This document shows positions 17,185-25,392 of a DNA stretch of 64,000 bases, piece by piece. The notes under the pieces were generated by a model. It had not been told where the DNA came from. It searched no databases and was given only the letters and a program-made list of their open reading frames with translations. The number at the start of each line of letters is the position of its first letter. Position 1 is the first letter of the stretch. The DNA is from Bacteroidota bacterium (GTDB taxonomy: Bacteria; Bacteroidota; Bacteroidia; UKL13-3), in the NCBI GenBank assembly GCA_027487835.1, contig JAIYCU010000012.1, positions 147,718-211,717 on the forward strand, written 5' to 3'. Position numbers and translations under genes: made by a program.

Positions 17185-19833
17185 TTAGTTAGCGTTGGCA
17201 TTGCGTTCGCCATACATGGCATTTACCTTTTCATTGATGTTTATCTTACCCGCATTTGGGTAAATAAAATAGTATTTCCCAAATCCTGGCACTGCATCTG
17301 GTGCTGCAAAAATTGGAATAAAATTATGCTCTTTACAGAAACGTACCAGCTCAGGTCTATTTTGTTTATCAATGGTTGCTACCTCATCAATAAATAAAGC
17401 AATTCTATTTTCATCGTCAAAAATGGCCAGGCGATTGATGATGGTCATAATGATAATTAATCGAATCATCTTATCTGTTCCATCCGATTCTATTTGTTCA
17501 TTCAAATCCACCTGCTTAGTGCTTCCTTTCCTAGTTAGGTTTAGGCTTATATCAAATAAGTCATCAAACTCAATTTTCTTGGCATTATCCAAATAAGCAT
17601 CTAATACTTTTAAGTTTTCGGAATGGTCAAACTCAAACATCAATTGGCCACGTACTTGTTGAATTTGGCTAATTTTCTTCACTTCCTCCACCAATTTTTT
17701 ATTGTCCATCAATTCAATGGTCAATGATTCAATATCAGAAATTCTGGCTTGCGAAAGTTTTGAGTTAAACTTGTTATAAACAAACTCTTTAAACTCTTCA
17801 TAGCGTTTAAGCAAAGTATAAGCGGGATTTGCAAACTGAGCAGAAATACTTTCAAGTAAGCTAGAAACAGAACGCTCTTTATCCTCTAACAATGAAATTT
17901 CTTCCTCTACATACTTAATAAAGTCCATTTCATCTGCAAAAGTAGATTGCAATTTATCTCTTAACTTCTCAAACAATTTATCTTTACTCGCTTTCAAATC
18001 ATGCCTATCAGACATATTTATCTGCACTTTTTTATAAAGATTATCCAAGTCATCTGCACTATCAAATTCCTCGCCTACTAAACCAAACTGGGCTAAGTTT
18101 TGCTTATATTCTTGTATTTCTCTTATTCTTCTTTCTCGTTTATCTTTATCCACAATCAGCTCTTGCACATCTAGCTGTTTTTTAGCAATATCTTTTGCTA
18201 ACCTTGCTTGTTCTGTCTCTATTTTTTGCTTTTCTTCATTTAACAATTTTAGGTCGACTTTAAGTTTATCAATTGCTTTTTGTAGCGTTGGTTTGGATTT
18301 TATTTTATGGAGCTTAGTTCTAATAATCTCAATTTCTGAGTTAATTGCATGAAGATCTTTTTGCGACTTTTCTAAATCACGGGCAACCTCAAACAAAGCT
18401 TCCTGACTCTTCAATTCAAGCTTTATGCTATTTAATTCTTCTTTGATTTCTTCAATGGTTTTAAAATCCTTTAATTCTAAGTTTTTAGAAATATCAATCT
18501 CTCCATCAAAAATACTTAGCTTATCGGTTACCTGATGAATAGCTTTAAGTACTTGGTTGCCTGGCAGACTTTTCACTTGTTCACTCAAAATAGCATTGAG
18601 TAATTTACGGTTCTCCTTGTTGCCAGATATTTTGTTAATCAATAAATTACCATAATTTTCAACTTGGTTTTCATTCCTCAATATTTGAGATTTAAGCTGT
18701 AGAATTCTTTGCTCAATTTGCTGACTATTGAGTCGCTGAATTTCAACCATTGTAATACGTGATTCAACTTCTTTTCTGCGCTTATCATAATTTTCTAAGG
18801 CTTCGTTAAGAAATTCTAGTGGTTCAAAAGCATTGATAATACCTAAATCTGTTTCCTTTTCATTTAACAACTCAGCCTTGCTATTGATTTCGGTTTCTTT
18901 GTTACCAATTTTTCTGTCAAAATCTGCTTTCTGTGGAATAAGGTTTTCATTAATCTCAGTATTAATTTTTGCAATGTTTTGATTGCGTTCTGCTAACTGG
19001 CTCTGAAGCGTTGGTAACGTTGTATCATAATTCTGAGAAAAGGCATAATACAATTGGTTTATAATTCTTGCTTTTGCATTGTATTGGCTCATTACTTCTC
19101 TAAACTCGTCAAACTCGTTTTTAACTGATTTAAGATTCCGTATTTCATTATTTATTTTCCTTAAATCAATGATGTCTTTCTTGTTTTTCTGCGAAAAATT
19201 TAAGGTTTCGTTTTCTCTGTTGTCTGCAACAATTAAAGCTTCTTTGAGGTTCTTATTGGTAATTAGTTTGGTATTAATTAGGTAGCGATAAATCCTTGAG
19301 AAATTATTACTTAAACCTTCCGATTTAACATTATCGTCTAGCCAAACAACCCCTTGATTTCTTTTTCCACGTTGGTAAACCGTGTTAAATACCTCACGTT
19401 TATCTTTAAAAGGAATCAGTTCTAAACCATCCATTACCAAGGCGGCTTGCACCTCTTCAAACTTTAGTAATTTCTTGTTTTCATCTACAAAAAAATGCTC
19501 TTTATACTCCGAGTTAAATTGGTAATACTCCAATTCCGAATCCCCATTGCGCTTAACCAAGATGCAATAGTACGACTTCTTAAAAACCTCAAAAACGATA
19601 TAACTTTGGTTGGGATTAGGGAAATAATGGTGCAAGGTTTCCTTATCCCCTCTTCTTTGCCCACTAAAAGTCATTTTATTTCCATCAATTATAAACAAGA
19701 AGTTTAGGGCATAAATGAGGGTGCTTTTCCCAATATTATTTGGGCCAACCAATTGCAGACTATCGCAATCATTTAAGCGAATTTCTGCCTTACCGTAAAC
19801 TTTAGAATTTAATATCGTGAGTGATGTTAACAT
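17185..19833 (-). CDS. SMC-like ATPase of the MukB/MksB/JetC type
   Basis: 882 residues. The N-terminal ATPase half has a Walker A motif (VGPNNIGKSTLIYALNF, about residues 29-45). The C-terminal half has an SxGT-type signature (ESDGTDKMIRLIIIMTIINRL) and a Walker B motif with catalytic Glu (RIALFIDEVATID). Between them lie two long coiled-coil arms (about 210-430 and 460-700) separated by a short region that could be the hinge (LPGNQVLKAIHQVTDKLSIFDGEIDI). This is the head-coil-hinge-coil-head plan of SMC proteins. The SxGT signature and the two small downstream genes point to the MukB/MksB/JetC branch. At 882 residues it is short for the branch, so the arms must be short. It is the first gene of its operon, the reverse of the usual mukFEB/jetABC order. 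No JetD nuclease gene is adjacent. Confidence 0.65.
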   Translation of the reverse strand: MLTSLTILNSKVYGKAEIRLNDCDSLQLVGPNNIGKSTLIYALNFLFIIDGNKMTFSGQRRGDKETLHHYFPNPNQSYIVFEVFKKSYYCILVKRNGDSELEYYQFNSEYKEHFFVDENKKLLKFEEVQAALVMDGLELIPFKDKREVFNTVYQRGKRNQGVVWLDDNVKSEGLSNNFSRIYRYLINTKLITNKNLKEALIVADNRENETLNFSQKNKKDIIDLRKINNEIRNLKSVKNEFDEFREVMSQYNAKARIINQLYYAFSQNYDTTLPTLQSQLAERNQNIAKINTEINENLIPQKADFDRKIGNKETEINSKAELLNEKETDLGIINAFEPLEFLNEALENYDKRRKEVESRITMVEIQRLNSQQIEQRILQLKSQILRNENQVENYGNLLINKISGNKENRKLLNAILSEQVKSLPGNQVLKAIHQVTDKLSIFDGEIDISKNLELKDFKTIEEIKEELNSIKLELKSQEALFEVARDLEKSQKDLHAINSEIEIIRTKLHKIKSKPTLQKAIDKLKVDLKLLNEEKQKIETEQARLAKDIAKKQLDVQELIVDKDKRERRIREIQEYKQNLAQFGLVGEEFDSADDLDNLYKKVQINMSDRHDLKASKDKLFEKLRDKLQSTFADEMDFIKYVEEEISLLEDKERSVSSLLESISAQFANPAYTLLKRYEEFKEFVYNKFNSKLSQARISDIESLTIELMDNKKLVEEVKKISQIQQVRGQLMFEFDHSENLKVLDAYLDNAKKIEFDDLFDISLNLTRKGSTKQVDLNEQIESDGTDKMIRLIIIMTIINRLAIFDDENRIALFIDEVATIDKQNRPELVRFCKEHNFIPIFAAPDAVPGFGKYYFIYPNAGKININEKVNAMYGERNANAN

Positions 19834-19977
19834 GCCAATTCTTTAAAATATTGAGGCAAGATAAGCAGCCCTATTTGCAAGAAACCCACATCTAATTCAC
19901 AGTATCCCGACAGATTTGAAGGGACTCATAATCCATGGGTTATAGCTTAATTTGCTTTTTTTGCTGGTTTTTTTAAA

Positions 19978-19985
19978 TATTTTTG
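19978..19985 (+). promoter_or_regulatory. Putative -7 box upstream of the GNAT-like gene
   Basis: TATTTTTG matches TAnnTTTG and lies 14 bases before the ATG at 20000. A TTTG at 19951-19954 could serve as the -33 element, at a rather long spacing of 23. The remainder of the 166-bp gap to the SMC-like gene shows nothing recognisable. Confidence 0.4.
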
Positions 19986-19999
19986 GCTAAAGTAATGAA

Positions 20000-21637
20000 A
20001 TGAAGAAGTTAGTAAGTTTTGAACCAAGTGTTTATACGCTAAGAAATCTAGCACTTTCCTTTGACCCAAATTCCCAACAGGATTTACTTCATAACTTACA
20101 ATTAATAAAGAAGCTAAAACACTTTAATTTAGTTCACTTAGCAACGCTGCAAGCAGATTTACTATTTATTAAAACGCATGCGTCTCATCCAAAAATGCTT
20201 GAAGCTTGCGAAGCAGCAATTAAAGCCATAAGTCAGTATTTAAAGAAATTAGGGTCAAACCAAAAAGAAAAAATTAAGGATACTTTTTTACCCTTTTCAA
20301 GCACTAGTCTGATTTTTTCATATACTTTAATCAAATGGCTTTCAACACAAAACGATTGTCGAATTAGCTTTGATGGACTTGAGGCCGACTCATCCCAACT
20401 TAATTCCCTGTTAAAAATTAGTTTACCAAATCCAGAAAAAGATTTGTGCAGCATAGGTTACGCTGCACTAGATCTGTTTAAAGCCTTAAAAATAAAAAAA
20501 GGGAAAGAACTAGAATTCATATTACAAGCCTTTGATAGCCTTCAAGACTCACCACATACCAAAGATCATTTGTGGGATTCGCTCAAAATATGGGTGAAAA
20601 TTGAAAGTGAAAAACCAAGTTTTTCAAGGCTTTCCAATCGCTTTGATAGGGAAAGTTATTTTTATCATGATAGCATTTTAAAGCGGTTTGAACCAAGGGA
20701 GTTAATTGAAAGAAAACTTCCAGCAGCTACCCAATTGCGCAGGTCAGAACAAATTCAACTTATTGAGGTCATCCGAAAAGCAATGGTGCATACTATGCGC
20801 GAAACTGACCCTGCCACTTATATGCAAGAAGATTCATTGCGTTGGTATAATTTAGAACGAGGAATTTCTATTGCACTTTTCGATGTAGTTGCAGAAAGAC
20901 AGCTTCCTTATCAATCTTATATTGGCTATACCCTATTTAAAAATGGCTATCCAATGGCATATGGGGGCAGTTGGATAATTGGCGAAAAAGCACATTTTGG
21001 AATAAATATCTTTGATGCGTTTAGAGGCGGTGAATCAGGTTTTGTGATGTGCCAGTTATTGCGAACCTATGTACAGTTGTTTAATTTAAAAAGCATTGAG
21101 GTAGATGCTTACCAATTTGGGAAAAATAATGAAGACGGAATTAAATCTGCTGCCTTTTGGTTCTATTATAAATTTGGGTTTGAACCCATCGATAAATCTC
21201 TTAAAAAGCTTGCAGCGTATGAGTATTCAAAAATCAAAAAAACACCAAGTTATAAAACCAAAGCAAGCACTTTAAGAGCCTTAGCTGAAAGCAATGTAAT
21301 CCTTCATATTGGCGAATGTAATCAATTAGATTATGCCAAGGTAACTGCCCAAATTACAAAGACAATAGCCAACAAATTTTCAGGAAATAGGTCATTAGCA
21401 ATTGTTCAATCAAAAAAATCCATGCCAATCAAGTTAGAGGCACCCCTTGGGTTCAACCCGAAAAATTTAATTGCTTTTGATGAATTTTCACTCTTATGGA
21501 TAGCCTTTGAAAAGCAATTAGAACATTATACAATAACTGAATTTTTAACATTGATTCAGCTTAAAACCAAAGATTATGTTGCCTATCAGGCTGGCCTTGC
21601 CAAATTACTTAAAGAGTTAGCACAAAAATCTACTTAA
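20000..21637 (+). CDS. GNAT-like acyltransferase-domain protein of unknown function
   Basis: 545 residues, no signal peptide. Residues about 300-405 (GYPMAYGGSWIIGEKAHFGINIFDAFRGGESGFVMCQLLR ... AFWFYYKFGFEP) have the strand/helix order and the closing Y-x-x-GF element of a GNAT fold, and I recall close relatives of this block in proteobacterial proteins of unknown function. The N-terminal 290 residues are helical and unassigned. The substrate is unknown. It is divergent from the SMC-like operon, separated by 166 bp, so shared regulation is possible but unproven. It carries two copies of the dispersed palindrome, at 20685 and 21177. Confidence 0.6.
   Translation: MKKLVSFEPSVYTLRNLALSFDPNSQQDLLHNLQLIKKLKHFNLVHLATLQADLLFIKTHASHPKMLEACEAAIKAISQYLKKLGSNQKEKIKDTFLPFSSTSLIFSYTLIKWLSTQNDCRISFDGLEADSSQLNSLLKISLPNPEKDLCSIGYAALDLFKALKIKKGKELEFILQAFDSLQDSPHTKDHLWDSLKIWVKIESEKPSFSRLSNRFDRESYFYHDSILKRFEPRELIERKLPAATQLRRSEQIQLIEVIRKAMVHTMRETDPATYMQEDSLRWYNLERGISIALFDVVAERQLPYQSYIGYTLFKNGYPMAYGGSWIIGEKAHFGINIFDAFRGGESGFVMCQLLRTYVQLFNLKSIEVDAYQFGKNNEDGIKSAAFWFYYKFGFEPIDKSLKKLAAYEYSKIKKTPSYKTKASTLRALAESNVILHIGECNQLDYAKVTAQITKTIANKFSGNRSLAIVQSKKSMPIKLEAPLGFNPKNLIAFDEFSLLWIAFEKQLEHYTITEFLTLIQLKTKDYVAYQAGLAKLLKELAQKST
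20685..20694 (+). repeat. GGTTTGAACC motif copy 5
   Basis: Inside the GNAT-like gene, read as RFEP. Confidence 0.7.
21177..21186 (+). repeat. GGTTTGAACC motif copy 6
   Basis: Inside the GNAT-like gene, read as GFEP. A shorter relative, GGTTCAACC, lies at 21450-21458 in the same gene. Confidence 0.7.
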
Positions 21638-22652
21638 CCCTACTTAAAGACTCTTGATACAAGCTATTTTGGGGGTCTAAAGCAAGTGCTTCTTTATAAT
21701 GTTTTAAGGCATTCTTTTTGTCTTTACTTTCCTCATAAAGCAAACCTTTCATAAACCATGCTTTGGCATAGGTAGGGTTTAATTTAAGGGTTATATCCCA
21801 ATTCTCCATAGCAGATTGCAGGTAACCCGATTCATAATTAATATAACCAACATTATAAAAAGCCAGAAAATTAGTTGGGTCAAGCGTAATTACCTTCTTA
21901 TAAACCACCATTGCCGAGGCATAATTTGCGCTTTGTTGTAAGAAAACACCTTTTGCAAAATAAGGTTCGATGCTTTGGGGTTTTAACTTAATGGCAGCAT
22001 CAAAATAACCTAAAGCCAATTTATTTTTTTGAGCAGCTAATAAATTGGCAATATAAAGTGTTGAAGCATAATCTGTAGGATCTGTCTCAATAGCCGTTTG
22101 AAAATGATAAATAGCCCTTGCGGTATCGCCGGTTTCTTTATAATTCATTCCCAACATGTGGTATAGGTAAGGGTTTGTCTTATCGGCTTTCAATAATTTA
22201 TTTAATAAGTCCAAGGATTTTTGATGCTCCCTCACTACAAAATACAAATCGGCTAATTTTAGGCTGGCTTCCTTGTTCTCGGGATTCAGTAAAATTGCCT
22301 TTTCGTAGGATTGCGCGGCATTTTTTGTCTCATTCATGGCATATTGCGTCCTTCCTAATGTAAAAAAATACTGGTCGTTGGTAGAGTCTAATTGAATGGC
22401 AGATTGCAAATCAGCTTCTGCCCTTGATAAGAATTTACTATTAATATAAACCTGTGCCCTTTGGTAAAAATTCTCAGGATTGGCGGGGTCTGCATCAATT
22501 TCCTTGCTAATTTTCCGAGCCAAGGTAGCATTAGCCGTGCTATCATTTGGGTCGGGTAAATTGGTGTTTTTAGGATTGTCTTTACAGGCTATTAAAAGCA
22601 AAAGACTAATAAAAATCATTTTTTGAACTGAGGCAATCAGATGCATTTTCAT
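21630..22652 (-). CDS. TPR-repeat lipoprotein
   Basis: 340 residues. The N-terminus is a lipoprotein signal (MIFISLLLLIACKD); the upstream Met codons would add a few residues. The rest is a run of at least seven 34-residue TPR units (for example DQYFFTLGRTQYAMNETKNAAQSYEKAILLNPENKEASLKLADLY and AKAWFMKGLLYEESKDKKNALKHYKEALALDPQN). Such repeats form a superhelical protein-binding surface. It is probably a periplasm-facing scaffold. Its 3' end overlaps the convergent GNAT-like gene by eight bases. Partner unknown. Confidence 0.85.
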   Translation of the reverse strand: MKMHLIASVQKMIFISLLLLIACKDNPKNTNLPDPNDSTANATLARKISKEIDADPANPENFYQRAQVYINSKFLSRAEADLQSAIQLDSTNDQYFFTLGRTQYAMNETKNAAQSYEKAILLNPENKEASLKLADLYFVVREHQKSLDLLNKLLKADKTNPYLYHMLGMNYKETGDTARAIYHFQTAIETDPTDYASTLYIANLLAAQKNKLALGYFDAAIKLKPQSIEPYFAKGVFLQQSANYASAMVVYKKVITLDPTNFLAFYNVGYINYESGYLQSAMENWDITLKLNPTYAKAWFMKGLLYEESKDKKNALKHYKEALALDPQNSLYQESLSRVK

Positions 22653-22697
22653 ATTTTTGAGGGTTCAAACATAAGACAACCAAAATTAAAATTAAGT

Positions 22698-23855
22698 ATG
22701 CCATTTTACTACAGATTAGGAAATATTCCGCAAAAAAGACATACCCAATTCAGAAAAGAGGATGGGAGTTTGTATGCAGAAGAGTTAATTTCTACTGAAG
22801 GTTTCAGTAGTTTATATTCTTTAGTATACCATTGCCACCCGCCCACTTTGGTTAAAGAGGTGGAAACCGCAATTAATGCAGAGCCGGTTGCTGCAATGCC
22901 TAAGAACCTGCTCAACAGAAGTTTCCTAACCTTTAAAACTACCCCTAAAGACGACTATCTTGAGTCCCGCGTGATTATGCTATACAACAAAGATGTATAC
23001 CTTACCTGCGCGGCGCCTAAGAAAAGCATGACCGAATACTTTTATAAAAATGCAGATGCAGATGAAGTTATTTTTGTGCATGAAGGCAGCGGGATATTAA
23101 AAACTCTGTATGGCGAAATTCCATTTGAGTATGGAGATTATTTAGTAATACCTAGAGGCATTATTTATCAGTTACATTTTAACGACGAAAACAATCGCTT
23201 GTTTATTACTGAAAGTTTTTCCCCTATTCGTCCGCCTAAGCGCTACCTCAATTCATTTGGCCAATTTTTAGAACATTCTCCTTACTGCGAAAGAGACTTA
23301 AAACTGCCCCAAAACTTAAAAACGCATGATGAAAAAGGTGATTTTAAGGTAATGATAAAAAAGCAAGACCTTATTTATCCATTTATTTATGCCACACATC
23401 CATTTGATGCCATTGGTTGGGACGGTTATCAATATCCTTATGGTTTTAGTATCCATAACTACGAGCCAATTACAGGCCGGGTGCATATGCCACCTCCCAT
23501 ACATCAAACCTTTGAGGGCCATAATTTTGTAATCTGTTCATTTGTGCCTAGGTTATATGATTACCATCCGCAATCTATTCCTGCCCCATACAACCATAGC
23601 AATGTAGATAGTGACGAGGTTTTGTATTATGTAGATGGTGATTTTATGAGCAGAAAACATGTAGAACGAGGTATGATTAGCCTACATCCAAAAGGAATTC
23701 CACATGGCCCACACCCTGGTACGGTAGAAAAATCAATTGGTAAAAAAGAAACAAAAGAATTGGCAGTAATGATAGATCCTTTTTATCCGCTAATGATTAC
23801 ACAAGCTGCATTGGATTGCGAAGATCCTAAGTATTATAAAAGCTGGGTAGAATAA
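22698..23855 (+). CDS. hmgA: Homogentisate 1,2-dioxygenase family protein
   Basis: About 385 residues from the ATG at 22698; the upstream ATG at 22641 would overlap the divergent TPR gene and adds residues without family character. The sequence follows the short homogentisate dioxygenase form of Bacteroidota: MPFYYRLGNIPQKRHTQFR at the N-terminus, a cupin-like core (VHEGSGILKTLYGEIPFEYGDYLVIPRGIIYQL) and a His-rich C-terminal region (NHSNVDSDEVLYYVDGDF, HPKGIPHGPHPG) supplying the iron ligands. It would open the ring of homogentisate to maleylacetoacetate in tyrosine/phenylalanine degradation. No other genes of the pathway are adjacent. Confidence 0.8.
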   Translation: MPFYYRLGNIPQKRHTQFRKEDGSLYAEELISTEGFSSLYSLVYHCHPPTLVKEVETAINAEPVAAMPKNLLNRSFLTFKTTPKDDYLESRVIMLYNKDVYLTCAAPKKSMTEYFYKNADADEVIFVHEGSGILKTLYGEIPFEYGDYLVIPRGIIYQLHFNDENNRLFITESFSPIRPPKRYLNSFGQFLEHSPYCERDLKLPQNLKTHDEKGDFKVMIKKQDLIYPFIYATHPFDAIGWDGYQYPYGFSIHNYEPITGRVHMPPPIHQTFEGHNFVICSFVPRLYDYHPQSIPAPYNHSNVDSDEVLYYVDGDFMSRKHVERGMISLHPKGIPHGPHPGTVEKSIGKKETKELAVMIDPFYPLMITQAALDCEDPKYYKSWVE

Positions 23856-23884
23856 AGGCTTTGGTTCAAACCGAAACCTTTATT
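23851..23884. terminator. Bidirectional terminator hairpin built on the dispersed motif
   Basis: AATAAAGG at the left pairs with CCTTTATT at the right, and the inner part is the motif TTTGGTTCAAACCGAA, giving about 15 pairs with one mismatch and a tiny loop. It spans both convergent stop codons (hmgA and the minus-strand gene), so it probably ends transcription from both sides. Confidence 0.65.
23863..23872 (+). repeat. GGTTCAAACC motif copy 7 (intergenic)
   Basis: Forms the upper stem of the convergent terminator; complete 15-mer TTGGTTCAAACCGAA. Confidence 0.75.
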
Positions 23885-24368
23885 ATTCTTCAAACATTTT
23901 TTTGGCGCGCTGCAAGTTATTATAATAAGTTGCAGCGTTTCCTGTTTTATAATGGCAATGATTACTGATGGTGCCAGTTTCTTCGCACTTACAAGCCACA
24001 ATTTTATTATTCTCTAAAAAGAACCTGCAATTTTCACAGGCTACAGCAGAACACATTTTAAATTGAGCCGCATCTGTTAAGTAAAAATATATACCTTCCA
24101 TGTCTAGGTCTACTGCAGCAATTCTTTTGCGACCTTGGTACACACAAGTTGCAACCAAAAAATACGTTTGTTGCATTTGCTCAATGTGCATTTCTGTTAC
24201 TTTGGTGCCGTCTCTAAAGGTCCACTCAAAGGCTTTACTTAGATTTTTCTCGCTTTCGGTAAGTTGGTAAACCCCATTGTTTATTTGCCCAACCTGTACC
24301 TTGGTATCTTGAGAAAACCCAATATGCGAGAGTAAAATAAAAATTGTTACGAGTAGTTTTTTAATCAT
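23883..24368 (-). CDS. Hypothetical exported Cys-rich protein
   Basis: 161 residues with a signal peptide (MIKKLLVTIFILLSHIGFSQ). The mature C-terminal half contains a Cys cluster (CSAVACENCRFFLENNKIVACKCEETGTISNHCHYK) that could bind a metal or form disulfides. No family recognised. It stands alone, convergent with hmgA and divergent from purC. Confidence 0.65.
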   Translation of the reverse strand: MIKKLLVTIFILLSHIGFSQDTKVQVGQINNGVYQLTESEKNLSKAFEWTFRDGTKVTEMHIEQMQQTYFLVATCVYQGRKRIAAVDLDMEGIYFYLTDAAQFKMCSAVACENCRFFLENNKIVACKCEETGTISNHCHYKTGNAATYYNNLQRAKKMFEE

Positions 24369-24425
24369 TCAATGCATTTTATTGAAACAAATGTAAAGAA
24401 GCAGAATCAATTCTGCAATTTGTTG

Positions 24426-24433
24426 TAAATTTG
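24426..24433 (+). promoter_or_regulatory. Putative -7 box of purC
   Basis: TAAATTTG is an exact TAnnTTTG match only eight bases before the purC ATG, which would give a nearly leaderless mRNA. No clear -33 element, so tentative. Confidence 0.35.
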
Positions 24434-24441
24434 TGACCCAT

Positions 24442-25389
24442 ATGAAGGCATTAGTAACAACCAATTTTACATTTCCTAATCAAAAAAGTTTTTACAGAGG
24501 GAAAGTTAGAGATGTTTATAATATCAACAACAACTACTTAGTAATGGTTGCCTGCGATCGTATTTCTGCATTTGATGTGGTACTTCCTAAACCCATCCCT
24601 TTCAAGGGTCAGGTATTGAATCAAATTGCTGCACATTTTTTAAACCTAACCAAAGATATTGTTCCAAATTGGTTATTGAGTAGTCCTGACCCAAACGTTA
24701 GTATTGGTTTATGTTGCGAACCCTATAAAGTAGAAATGGTTATCAGGGGATATTTAAGCGGGCATGCCTGGCGTGAATATAAATTAGGCAAAAGAATTAT
24801 CTGTGGCGTTGCCATGCCAGATGATATGAAAGAAAATGACCGCTTTCCTACGCCTATTATTACGCCTACAATCAAAGCAGTTTCTGGACATGATGAAGAC
24901 ATTACGAGAGAAGAAATTATTAGAACTGGCTTAGTGGATGAAGCGGATTATATCGTTCTTGAAAATTATACCCGTAAACTTTTTGAGTTTGGCAGTGAAT
25001 ATGCCTTAAGCCAAGGATTAATTCTGGTTGATACCAAATATGAATTTGGCAACTACAAAGGCGAAGTTATGTTAATGGATGAAATTCATACCCCTGATTC
25101 TAGTCGCTATTTCTATGCAGATACTTACGCTGAAATTCAGGCAAAAGACCAACAACAAAGACAATTATCAAAAGAATTTGTAAGACAATGGTTAATAGAA
25201 AATGGGTTTCAAGGATTAGATGGACAAGAAGCACCTGTATTTCCTAACGACTTTATTGAATTAGTAACCGAGCGATATATTGAATTATTTGAACGCATTA
25301 GCGGCAAAACCTTTGTAAAACAAAATTACGATTCGGTTGAAAAAAGAGTGGAAGCCCAAATAGAAGCGTCAATTAATCAATTGGTTTGA
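24442..25389 (+). CDS. purC: Phosphoribosylaminoimidazole-succinocarboxamide synthase
   Basis: About 315 residues. I prefer the ATG at 24442 to the GTG at 24433. The family signatures are YRGKVRDVYNINNNYLVMVACDRISAFDVVLPKPIPFKG at the N-terminus, VRGYLSGHAWREYKLGK-type RGYLSGHAWREY, and DTKYEFG / MDEIHTPDSSRY. The enzyme joins CAIR and aspartate with ATP to make SAICAR in de novo purine synthesis. Length matches the long form of PurC. Its stop codon overlaps the TTG start of the following transporter gene. Confidence 0.96.
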   Translation: MKALVTTNFTFPNQKSFYRGKVRDVYNINNNYLVMVACDRISAFDVVLPKPIPFKGQVLNQIAAHFLNLTKDIVPNWLLSSPDPNVSIGLCCEPYKVEMVIRGYLSGHAWREYKLGKRIICGVAMPDDMKENDRFPTPIITPTIKAVSGHDEDITREEIIRTGLVDEADYIVLENYTRKLFEFGSEYALSQGLILVDTKYEFGNYKGEVMLMDEIHTPDSSRYFYADTYAEIQAKDQQQRQLSKEFVRQWLIENGFQGLDGQEAPVFPNDFIELVTERYIELFERISGKTFVKQNYDSVEKRVEAQIEASINQLV

Positions 25390-25392
25390 ACC
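25383..25392 (+). repeat. GGTTTGAACC motif copy 8 (gene junction)
   Basis: Covers the purC stop codon and the TTG start of the next gene. Confidence 0.75.

Noticed and set aside
17185-19833. Complete Wadjet (JetABCD) defence system
   Set aside because: No JetD-like topoisomerase/nuclease gene is next to the trio, and the neighbours are housekeeping genes on both sides.
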